DNA of 64,000 nucleotides. Origin: Bombilactobacillus thymidiniphilus. Lineage in GTDB: Bacteria > Bacillota > Bacilli > Lactobacillales > Lactobacillaceae. The notes under the pieces are model-generated. The model made no database searches. It had not been told where the DNA came from and worked only from the letters and a program-made list of their open reading frames with translations. The stretch spans positions 1,426,001 to 1,490,000 of the forward strand of contig NZ_CP093365.1 of NCBI RefSeq assembly GCF_023380245.1. Reading direction: 5' to 3'. This document shows positions 1-8,659 of this stretch, in pieces. Position 1 is the first letter of the stretch, and each line of letters starts with the position of its first letter. The translations under genes and the position numbers were made by a program.

Positions 1-501
1 ATTATTGATAGGAGCGGCATAGGAGGTTTCATCATCATTTCCATGGTACCAACGAACAAACCCTCCAAAAATGGAACGTGCCGCAGATCCTGATCCTAGA
101 CGGGCTAAACGTGATAACTGGGTATTATCTAAATCTAAGTTTAACAATTTGTTTAAAGAACCGGCTAAAGCAGCAAATCCGGAAGCTGAAGATGCCAGTC
201 CGGCTGCCGTGGGCACAAAATTATCAGTTTGCACGATGAAATGTTGCTCAACTTGATATTTTTGCCGAACTAAATCTAGATAATTTTTAGTACGCTGGGC
301 AAATTTTGTTGAAGCAAGTTGTTTGTTTAAATAAATTTGATCGTGCGTGGCATCAGAAAAAGCAGTCGTAGTTGTTGTATAATAGCCATCTAATGTTAAT
401 GAAAGACTATCTGTATAAGGAAGTCGTAATTGTGCATCTTTTTTGCCCCAATATTTTATTAAAGCAATATTGGTGTGGGCAGTTGTGGTTGTATTTGTCA
501 T
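1..501 (-). CDS. mvaD: Diphosphomevalonate decarboxylase, N-terminal part
   Basis: These are the first 167 codons of a gene that runs off the left edge of the window. The segment NIALIKYWGK (residues 11-20) followed by SLSLTLDG (about 32-39) is typical of mevalonate diphosphate decarboxylase. That GHMP-fold enzyme uses ATP to convert mevalonate diphosphate to isopentenyl diphosphate, the precursor of undecaprenyl carriers. The ATG at 499-501 has an AGGAC ribosome site overlapping the TAG stop of mvaK, which ends 9 bases upstream, so the two genes form one operon. The C-terminal catalytic half cannot be judged. Confidence 0.9.
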   Translation of the reverse strand, partial: MTNTTTTAHTNIALIKYWGKKDAQLRLPYTDSLSLTLDGYYTTTTTAFSDATHDQIYLNKQLASTKFAQRTKNYLDLVRQKYQVEQHFIVQTDNFVPTAAGLASSASGFAALAGSLNKLLNLDLDNTQLSRLARLGSGSAARSIFGGFVRWYHGNDDETSYAAPINN

Positions 502-510
502 GATTATGTC

Positions 511-1440
511 CTAATTTTGATGTAAAGTTTGAATCCAAGTACGTACAGCGCCATTTTTCTTTGTTTGTTGCGCAATATTTTGGGCAGTGGCTAGATTATC
601 ACTTAATGAAATTAAACAACCGCCACGCCCGCTGCCGGTAATTTTGGTTCCTAAAGCTCCAGCCTGATTGGCGATTTTAATTAGTTGATCTAGCTGAGGC
701 GTGCTAACTTGTAACATTTTTAAAATGTTTTGTGCACGCGTTAAAATATTTCCTAGAGTGGTTAATTGTTGATTACTGATACTCTTTTGTGCTTGAAAAG
801 TTAGTTGACCTAGTTCTTCAAGCATCGGGTCAATGACTGCTGGCTGACTATTTTTTAAGATACGCAAGTCATGTACAGCTTCACCAGTATTACCGGTTAC
901 ACCAGAATCAATAATTGTTAAATATCCGTGGATATTCATGTTGAAATTTTCCGTCAATTTATCTTTAATATAATAAATGGGCGATTTAGAATTGACAGTC
1001 ACTGCGTCTACGCCACTAGGAGTTCCGTGGGTAATTTGTTCTGCGAAATTGGTGTACTGAATCAATTGTTGCGGAGTTAAAGTACTGTGAGCATAAGCAA
1101 ACATGGCTTTGGTAATGGCAGCTGCAGTGGCAGCTGAAGAGCCCATTCCTCGTTCTAGTGGTAAATCGCTTTGGATATCTAATTGGACCGGCTTGCTGAT
1201 CGGCAGATCTTTGCTTAGCAAAGCAATTAATAAAACAATTCCTTTGAATTTGTTAGGAGCGTTTTCTAAATCTCCTTGATAATAAGTAGAATTGATATAA
1301 GATTTTTGTTGTGAAGTTGCTTTTACTTGCACCTTTGTAGGTATATCCAATAAGGGAATAGTAATAGCTGGTTGACCATAGACTACTGCATGTTCACCAA
1401 TTAAAATTATTTTTCCGTGAGCTTTTCCAGTTGCTATCAT
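511..1440 (-). CDS. mvaK: Mevalonate kinase
   Basis: A 309-residue cytoplasmic GHMP kinase that phosphorylates mevalonate in the lower mevalonate pathway. The N-terminal GEHAVVYG motif, the glycine-rich ATP loop PLERGMGSSAA (about residue 95) and the C-terminal GSGRGGCLISL motif appear in the expected order, and the length is normal for the family. The start has a good AAGGTG ribosome site 7 bases upstream. It is transcribed away from rexB and is followed directly by mvaD. A phosphomevalonate kinase would be expected further along the operon, outside the window. Confidence 0.95.
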   Translation of the reverse strand: MIATGKAHGKIILIGEHAVVYGQPAITIPLLDIPTKVQVKATSQQKSYINSTYYQGDLENAPNKFKGIVLLIALLSKDLPISKPVQLDIQSDLPLERGMGSSAATAAAITKAMFAYAHSTLTPQQLIQYTNFAEQITHGTPSGVDAVTVNSKSPIYYIKDKLTENFNMNIHGYLTIIDSGVTGNTGEAVHDLRILKNSQPAVIDPMLEELGQLTFQAQKSISNQQLTTLGNILTRAQNILKMLQVSTPQLDQLIKIANQAGALGTKITGSGRGGCLISLSDNLATAQNIAQQTKKNGAVRTWIQTLHQN

Positions 1441-1520
1441 ATAAAATCACCTTTCTAACAATGTTCTATTTTACACAAATAATATTTTTTGCGCATCTTT
1501 TGTAGTTAATGAGGTTAACA

Positions 1521-4500
1521 ATGAATCTAAAATTAATTTTGGGTGCTTCTAAAACAGATAAAAAAGCATTATTAATGGATAATTTAAGAGCAAAAATGCA
1601 ACAATATCCGCAAGATCATTTTATTTGGCTGGTACCTAACCATATCAAGTTTGAAAGTGAAGTAGAAATTTTAGCAAACTTAGATGACCAGGAAACTGTT
1701 TTTGCGACTAATCAAGTGCAGGTTTTTTCTTTTTCGCGGTTGGCGTGGTTTTTTTTGCGCAATGATCCGCTATATCAAAAGCCACAATTAACGCCAACTA
1801 CTCAAGTTATGTTATTGTCCCATATCTTACAGCAGCTGGAACCTCAACTGCAGTTATATAAAGGCGAGGTACAGCGCATAGGATTTGTTAAAATGTTACA
1901 AACGCAAATTGATGTTTTGAATAAAAGTCAAATTTTACCAGAACGTTTGCGAGCAATGAATGAAGAATTAAAAGCAGTAAATGGGGATTTGCGCGCCAAG
2001 TTGCATGATCTAACCTTGATTTATGAACAATATGAGAGTTTTGTTAGTGCTAATTATAGTGATGATCTGCAATTATTTGCCTTATTGAATAATTTTTTAC
2101 AGCATGATTCCAGGCAACAACATTTTCATTACTTTATTAGTGATTTTTCGCAATTTAATATGCAAGAAAGACAGTTGCTACAAACTATTTTGACTACTTC
2201 TGCAGATGTGGAGATTAGTGTGACTATTGATCGTGCTTATTCTGCCGGTCAAGAAAATAGTTTTTTTCATCGTTCACAAAGTTTAATAACTGATCTAACG
2301 ACTTTTGCCAAGCAGCATGATATTCCAGTTGTGACGCAATTAGCGCAAAATTTACGTGTTACATCAGATCTAGCGGCCCTAGATGACTTTTGGATTGCTC
2401 AAAATACTCAACTTAAAGATAAAAAAACGCATCATTTAAATGATGCGAGTGCTATTCAAGTTTGGAATGCGCGAACGTCCCAGCAAGAAGTGATAGCTGT
2501 GACTACGTATATTCGACAATTAGTAGCTACGCAAGGATATCGTTATCGTGATTTTTTAGTACTAGTACCTAATTTGGCAGATTATCAGCAATTTTTAGAT
2601 CCTTATTTTCAGATACAAGAAATTAGTTATTTTGTGGATCAACATTATTCTATGAAAGATCATCCTTTTAAAGATTTAGTAGACAATTTGTTTGCGATTG
2701 TACAAAATGACTTGGCTTATAATAATGTATTCCGGTTATTGCGTACAGAATTATTAGTTTTTGCTGATTGGACTGTGGAGCAATATCGCCAAGCTGTGGA
2801 TTTGACCGAAAATTATGTCTTAGCTCATGGTATTTCTGCTAAGCAGTGGTTGCAAACAGCGGATTTTGCCGTAAATGAACAACATACTAAAGATGCAGTT
2901 TATGTACAGCAAATGGCACAAATTAATAGGATTAAAAAATTAGTAATGCAGCTTTATCAAGCTATGCATAAAATCCTGCAAACAGCATCGACTGTTAAGA
3001 TGGCTTGTAGTTTGCTTTATGAATTATTAGATGAATTTTTGGTTTTTAGCAATTTAAAGCAATGGGAGCAACAAGCCATTGCAGCAGGCAATCTTGTATT
3101 AGGACAGCAACCTGAACAAGTGGTCAATATGTTTTCACAAATTTTAGATGAATATGTTGACTTATTTGGTGAACAACAATTTGGGGCAGAGACGTTTTTG
3201 ACCGTATTAGATAGTGGCTTTGAAAATGCTTACTATTTAAATATTCCTTCAGTTTTGGATGCAGTACATGTTTCGCAATTGGATCAAGAGCAGACTAATA
3301 ATCGCTTAGTAACTATTATTATGGGATCTGATGACCAAAATATGCCAAGGTTAAGCGACGTGCAAAATTTATTGTCGGATGATGATGTTAAAGCATTGAA
3401 GCCTTTGTTAAATGCAGATGAATCTTTACCAGAAACGCAACAGCAATTAAATAATAGTGCTCCTTTTTTACATGACTTGGCTTTTTTGTCAGGGACAAAA
3501 AGATTGATTTTTACGTATGCCAAAACGCGCGATTCCAAGGTAATGAATCTTTCACCATATGTGTCACTAATTAAGCAACATTTTGCTTTGCGTGAACAGA
3601 TGTTAGACTTTACTGCTCCTGTTGAATTTGATGAAGTTTTGAAATTAGTAGGTAGCCCGTTATTAACAGCAGATCATTTATTGGCTGTTTATCGTGCATA
3701 TAAAGATCAAAAACAAGCTGTACCTAAGGCATGGCAGGCTTTATCTGATATTTTGTTTGAGAATCAACAAGCAGAAAATATTTATTTATCGCGGATTTGG
3801 CAAGGTTTGTCTTATCAAAATATTGCTAAACCTTTATTGAAAGATATTGCTGCAGAACTTTATGGTTCCAAATTAACAGTTTCCATTTCACAGTTAGAAA
3901 CTTTTTACCGAAATCCTTATGAATATTTTTTGCGATATGGTTTAGGACTACGCCCACGAGCAGAATTTAAAATCACTCCCGCTAGTCAAGGGACTTTATT
4001 TCATGATATTTTCGATCGCACCGTGAAGCAATTACAATTAGAACATTTATCTTGGCAAACGATTAGTGCCCAGCAGTTGGCAACTATTTCTGATAAGCTT
4101 ATGCAACAGTTATTATCAGAGAAAATTTATCGTGTGTTTGCTGAAGGTGATCCTTTCCAGCGTTGGCAAATTCGCCAAATGGCACAACGGTCATTAGAAG
4201 TATTACGCTTGCAGGCTCAAAAAGCAGCTTTTTATCCTTTTCAAACAGAAGTTGTTTTTGGTCAAGTTGGCGCATTACACAATATTGCGCCACTTAATTA
4301 TAAATTAGATGCTAAGCATGAAATTGTAGTACGGGGCCGGATTGATCGGATTGATTTATTGCAAAATGATCCTAATTATTATTTTGTGGTGGACTATAAG
4401 TCTAGCAAGCATGATTTTAAGTTTACTGATTTTTATTACGGTTTAAATATGCAAATGATCACTTATTTAGCTAGTTTGGAGAATGATCCATCATTATTTG

Positions 4501-4997
4501 ATCAGTTGGTTAGTCCGGTAGGAGGATTTTATTTTCAGCTGCAAAATCCAATCATAAATTTGGAAGATTTAAAAGGTCAAACTGATACTGCTTTTGATTT
4601 GTTATTTAAAAAATATCAGTATAAGGGTTTGTTGATTGATGATGGTAACAGTACGCAAGCACTGGAACCAGACATTGACAAGCAAGCGTCTGTTATTTTT
4701 CAAATTAATAAGAATCATAAAATTAATTCGCAAAAACTTGTTACTATGGGGCAATTTGCACAGTTATTACAATTTAATGAGCATCTAATTAAGCAAGCTG
4801 CTAAAGCTATTTTTGCTGGTGAAAATCAGATCAAACCATTACGGCTCAGCAATCAGCAAACTACTTTGCAATATAGTGACTTTTTGCCAATTATGCAATT
4901 TGATGCGATGTTACCCGAAAATAATTATCTTTTACCTGAAAAGTTAAAGAAAAAAGATTTTTTCACTAAAATAACAGGAGATGCTGAAGATGAGTAA
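1521..4997 (+). CDS. rexB: ATP-dependent helicase/nuclease subunit B (RexB)
   Basis: A 1158-residue protein of the AddB/RexB type, which pairs with RexA to process double-strand breaks for recombination. The N-terminus (LILGAS) and the C-terminal nuclease block with GRIDRIDL and VVDYKSS (about residues 940-970) are recognisable. I see no cysteine cluster for the iron-sulphur centre of AddB, which fits the RexB variant of lactic acid bacteria. The open frame begins at 1509, but that ATG has no ribosome site. The ATG at 1521 follows GAGG at good spacing and is preferred. The gene overlaps rexA by 8 bases. Confidence 0.95.
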   Translation: MNLKLILGASKTDKKALLMDNLRAKMQQYPQDHFIWLVPNHIKFESEVEILANLDDQETVFATNQVQVFSFSRLAWFFLRNDPLYQKPQLTPTTQVMLLSHILQQLEPQLQLYKGEVQRIGFVKMLQTQIDVLNKSQILPERLRAMNEELKAVNGDLRAKLHDLTLIYEQYESFVSANYSDDLQLFALLNNFLQHDSRQQHFHYFISDFSQFNMQERQLLQTILTTSADVEISVTIDRAYSAGQENSFFHRSQSLITDLTTFAKQHDIPVVTQLAQNLRVTSDLAALDDFWIAQNTQLKDKKTHHLNDASAIQVWNARTSQQEVIAVTTYIRQLVATQGYRYRDFLVLVPNLADYQQFLDPYFQIQEISYFVDQHYSMKDHPFKDLVDNLFAIVQNDLAYNNVFRLLRTELLVFADWTVEQYRQAVDLTENYVLAHGISAKQWLQTADFAVNEQHTKDAVYVQQMAQINRIKKLVMQLYQAMHKILQTASTVKMACSLLYELLDEFLVFSNLKQWEQQAIAAGNLVLGQQPEQVVNMFSQILDEYVDLFGEQQFGAETFLTVLDSGFENAYYLNIPSVLDAVHVSQLDQEQTNNRLVTIIMGSDDQNMPRLSDVQNLLSDDDVKALKPLLNADESLPETQQQLNNSAPFLHDLAFLSGTKRLIFTYAKTRDSKVMNLSPYVSLIKQHFALREQMLDFTAPVEFDEVLKLVGSPLLTADHLLAVYRAYKDQKQAVPKAWQALSDILFENQQAENIYLSRIWQGLSYQNIAKPLLKDIAAELYGSKLTVSISQLETFYRNPYEYFLRYGLGLRPRAEFKITPASQGTLFHDIFDRTVKQLQLEHLSWQTISAQQLATISDKLMQQLLSEKIYRVFAEGDPFQRWQIRQMAQRSLEVLRLQAQKAAFYPFQTEVVFGQVGALHNIAPLNYKLDAKHEIVVRGRIDRIDLLQNDPNYYFVVDYKSSKHDFKFTDFYYGLNMQMITYLASLENDPSLFDQLVSPVGGFYFQLQNPIINLEDLKGQTDTAFDLLFKKYQYKGLLIDDGNSTQALEPDIDKQASVIFQINKNHKINSQKLVTMGQFAQLLQFNEHLIKQAAKAIFAGENQIKPLRLSNQQTTLQYSDFLPIMQFDAMLPENNYLLPEKLKKKDFFTKITGDAEDE

Positions 4998-7900
4998 ATT
5001 TAAGCCAACGCTGAGTCAACAACAAGCTTTGACAGCTGAGGGTAACGATATTTTGGTGTCGGCTTCTGCTGGTGCAGGTAAAACGACTATTTTAGTAGAT
5101 CGTATTTTGCGCAAATTATTAGCTGGACAAGAAATTGATCAACTGTTAGTAGTGACTTTCACTGAAGCTGCTGCCCGTGAAATGAAACAACGTTTACAAC
5201 AAAGAATTCAAGAGCAGTCTTTAGCTAGTGAAGACAATAATTTAAAGCAACATTTGAATAAGCAATTAGCGAAAATTCCTACAGCTTATATCAGTACACT
5301 GCATGCTTTTTGTTTACGCGTGATTCGTAAATTCTATTATTTAATTGATTTAGATCCGATGTTTCGTTTATTGAGTGATGATAATGAACGTTATTTATTG
5401 CAAGAACGTGCTTGGGATAAAGTTAAACAGCATTATTACAAAGCAAAGGATGAGCAATTTTTAGTTTTAGAGAATAATTTCACTAATAGTAAAGTTACAG
5501 CAGACACTCCTTTAGCTGAGTTAGTCTATCGGTTAGCTGATTTTGCTTTGACTAATCCTCAGCCGGAAGTTTGGTTAAGTCAATTACCTGATATGTATAA
5601 AGTTACTACCGAAGTTAGTCAAGCAAAGTTTTATCAAGATTCATTTTTGCCAATGTTGGAGCAGCAATTGCGTTATGTTAAATTGCAACTGAATGAGATG
5701 CAACAACAAATTGCAACTTTTGAAGAGCTGGTAAATTATCAGACAAGTGTCGATCAATTAGAGCAGCAAATTCAAGATTTATTGGTGCAATACAAGCATT
5801 GTTCCTGGGATGAATTACGTGCATTATTTAAGCAACTAACCAAAATTTCTGGTCGTGTTAAACCTAAAACAGCTGCTGAAATTGTGCAACCTTTAAAAGA
5901 TTGCAAGGAAAATATCAGCAAAGTGATTCAAGATTGGCAATATAAATTTTTTGTGCTGGATAATAAGCAATGGGTGGCAATTTTACAGGATTCTGCGGCT
6001 TTAGTTACTAAATTGGTTGCGGTGGAACAACGTTTTTTGCATGTTTTTCGTCAAGAAAAGCAGCATCAACATTGTCTAGATTTTAATGATTTGGAACAAT
6101 ATACTTTACAAATTTTTCGTACCAAAAAAGATAACCAATTTTTAGCGCGTTCGTATTATCAACAACAATTTACAGAAATTTTAGTAGATGAATATCAAGA
6201 TACTAATCCTCTACAAGAAGCTATTATTCAGCAATTTAAAAGCACACAACCAGGAAATTTATTTATGGTTGGTGATGTTAAGCAATCAATTTATGGGTTT
6301 CGGCAAGCGGCGCCTTTTTTATTTACTAACAAGTATCAAGCAATGCAAAAAGACCCTAATGCTGGACAACTGATTAATTTATCAGACAATTTTCGTTCTA
6401 GTACTAATGTTATCCAGACAGTCAATGAGATTTTTACACGAGTAATGGATCAAAGAATTGGCGATATTGACTACACTGGAGCCACTAAGTTAATAGCTAG
6501 CGTCGCTTTTAGTGAACAACTGGATACGCAAACTGAAATTTTGTTTTATCAAAATGACGACTCTGCTAAATCACAAATCAGTAATGAGCAAGCCCAAATT
6601 AGGCTAATTATTTTGCGTATTCAGCAATTAATAGCTAGTGATTATCAAGTTTACGATGCACATTTTAAGCAAATGCGTACTCTAAAGTATAGTGACATAG
6701 CTATTTTAACGCGTGTTAAAAACCTTAATAATGACTTAGTGGAGCAATTTAATAAAGCGCAAATACCTATTATAGTGCACGATACTGCTAATTATTTTCA
6801 AACAACGGAAATTCAAATTATGTTGTCAATGCTTAAAATCATCGATAATCCGCGTCAAGATATTCCTTTAGTAGCTGTTTTGCGGTCGTCAATGGTTGGA
6901 TTAGATGAGAATGAACTAGCTTATTTACGGATTAATCATCGAACAGGTGATTATTACGATGCTTTAACAAGTTATTTAGCTAATAGTGAATATAACCAAA
7001 AAAATGAATTTGCACAACGCTTGACACACAAGGTAACTGATTTTGTTGCACAATTACAGGAATTTCGAAGTGCTGCTACAAAAATTTCAATTGCTGAGTT
7101 GATTTGGCAGATTTTTTTAAAAACGGGATTTTTATCTTATGTGCAAGGAATGCCTAATGGTAAGCAACGGGTGGCTAATTTGCATGCTTTATATCAGCGT
7201 GCTGAACAATTTGAACAAATGGAGTTTAAGGGTTTATTCCAATTTATTCGTTTTATTGATCATATTCAGGAAAACAATAAAGATCTAGCACAGCCTATTG
7301 TATATAATCCTCAGAGTAATGAAGTTAATGTGATGACGATTCATGGCAGTAAGGGATTGGAATTTCCATTGGTTTTTTTGCTTAATATTGATCATAATTT
7401 TAATAATGAAGATTTAAAAAAACCGTACTTGTTGGATACGCGTTCAGGTATTGGGATTAAATATTTAGATGATTATCGACGTATTTCTTATGAAACCTTG
7501 CCTTTGGCTGCTTTGAAAGCTACTAAAAAAAATCAAGTGTTGTCAGAAGAATTACGTTTATTATATGTAGCATTGACACGTGCCCAGCAAAAATTAATTT
7601 TAGTTGGTTCTTTAAAGCAGCCCTTACCAGAATCTTTTGATCAATGGCAATTAGCAACTGCTCAACAAGAAAAAACGGTTTTAGATATTGGTTTGCGAGC
7701 ACATTTTCGCAGTTTTCAAGACGTTATGCAACCTATCATAAGTTTGAACGGACGATTACAAGAAACTAAAATCATTGCTACAAAGAATAGCCCGTTTGAC
7801 TTTCTCGTACAGTCATTTAAAGGCGAAGAAATTCAATTAACGCCCCCAAATATTGTTGAAAGTTTTGCTAATTCCTCAATTGATTCACCGCTTTTCGTAA

Positions 7901-8655
7901 AGACTGCAAAGCAGATCTTAAATTTAGATTATCCATATCAAGAAGCTACTAAAACAACGGCTTATCAATCAGTTTCGGAAATTAAGCATTTGTTTTCGGA
8001 TCCTGATGATCGTAATTTGCCACAGTTGCACTCTGATAATGAAAAAGGGCAACGTTATATTTTGCCTAATTTTAAACGGCCCAAATTTTTAACACAAGAT
8101 AAAAAACAAGTTAGCGCAACGGATATAGGAAGCGCAACACATTTATTGTTACAAAAAATCACTTTAAAACATTGTCCAACAGTAACTGATTTTCAGCAAT
8201 TGGCACAGGAATTAGTTAAAAGTGATATTTTGAGTCCAGTTGTGGCAGAGCAGATTAATTATGCTGATTTAGCGACTTTTTTCACGACTAATTTAGGACA
8301 AAATATTTTGCAACATCAAGATACTTTGCAACGTGAATGGACTTTTTCAATGCTATTACCAGCACAAAAAATCTTTCAAGCTAGCAATTATCATACTCAG
8401 GATCGAATTTTAGTACATGGTATTATTGATGGTCTGTTTATTGATCAGCAACAGCACATTACAATATTTGATTACAAAACCGATTATATTGACTTAAAAA
8501 AAGAGCAGGGTAAGCATTCCTTAGCGCAAGCTGTGCACAATTATTCTGGTCAATTAAAATTATATCAACAGGCAGCAGAACAAATTTTGCAGCATCCAGT
8601 ACAGCAACAATTTTTGTGCATGCTTTCCGTTAACGAGGTAGTTAAGGTAAACTGA
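4990..8655 (+). CDS. rexA: ATP-dependent helicase/nuclease subunit A (RexA/AddA)
   Basis: A 1221-residue UvrD-like helicase fused to a C-terminal RecB-family nuclease, the motor subunit of the RexAB double-strand-break repair complex. The Walker A motif SASAGAGKT lies near residue 30, VDEYQDT is the Walker B box, VMTIHGSKGLEFP is motif V, LLYVALTRA is motif VI, and the nuclease motif FDYKTD is near the C-terminus. A start at 4981 is possible but sits directly against the AGGAG. The ATG at 4990 has 9-base spacing and is preferred. It overlaps the end of rexB, so the subunits are probably translationally coupled. Confidence 0.96.
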   Translation: MSKFKPTLSQQQALTAEGNDILVSASAGAGKTTILVDRILRKLLAGQEIDQLLVVTFTEAAAREMKQRLQQRIQEQSLASEDNNLKQHLNKQLAKIPTAYISTLHAFCLRVIRKFYYLIDLDPMFRLLSDDNERYLLQERAWDKVKQHYYKAKDEQFLVLENNFTNSKVTADTPLAELVYRLADFALTNPQPEVWLSQLPDMYKVTTEVSQAKFYQDSFLPMLEQQLRYVKLQLNEMQQQIATFEELVNYQTSVDQLEQQIQDLLVQYKHCSWDELRALFKQLTKISGRVKPKTAAEIVQPLKDCKENISKVIQDWQYKFFVLDNKQWVAILQDSAALVTKLVAVEQRFLHVFRQEKQHQHCLDFNDLEQYTLQIFRTKKDNQFLARSYYQQQFTEILVDEYQDTNPLQEAIIQQFKSTQPGNLFMVGDVKQSIYGFRQAAPFLFTNKYQAMQKDPNAGQLINLSDNFRSSTNVIQTVNEIFTRVMDQRIGDIDYTGATKLIASVAFSEQLDTQTEILFYQNDDSAKSQISNEQAQIRLIILRIQQLIASDYQVYDAHFKQMRTLKYSDIAILTRVKNLNNDLVEQFNKAQIPIIVHDTANYFQTTEIQIMLSMLKIIDNPRQDIPLVAVLRSSMVGLDENELAYLRINHRTGDYYDALTSYLANSEYNQKNEFAQRLTHKVTDFVAQLQEFRSAATKISIAELIWQIFLKTGFLSYVQGMPNGKQRVANLHALYQRAEQFEQMEFKGLFQFIRFIDHIQENNKDLAQPIVYNPQSNEVNVMTIHGSKGLEFPLVFLLNIDHNFNNEDLKKPYLLDTRSGIGIKYLDDYRRISYETLPLAALKATKKNQVLSEELRLLYVALTRAQQKLILVGSLKQPLPESFDQWQLATAQQEKTVLDIGLRAHFRSFQDVMQPIISLNGRLQETKIIATKNSPFDFLVQSFKGEEIQLTPPNIVESFANSSIDSPLFVKTAKQILNLDYPYQEATKTTAYQSVSEIKHLFSDPDDRNLPQLHSDNEKGQRYILPNFKRPKFLTQDKKQVSATDIGSATHLLLQKITLKHCPTVTDFQQLAQELVKSDILSPVVAEQINYADLATFFTTNLGQNILQHQDTLQREWTFSMLLPAQKIFQASNYHTQDRILVHGIIDGLFIDQQQHITIFDYKTDYIDLKKEQGKHSLAQAVHNYSGQLKLYQQAAEQILQHPVQQQFLCMLSVNEVVKVN

Positions 8656-8659
8656 TAAC

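Noticed and set aside
71-256. Plus-strand open frame over the first gene
   Set aside because: It is antisense to the mvaD N-terminal coding region, has no ribosome site and no family pattern.
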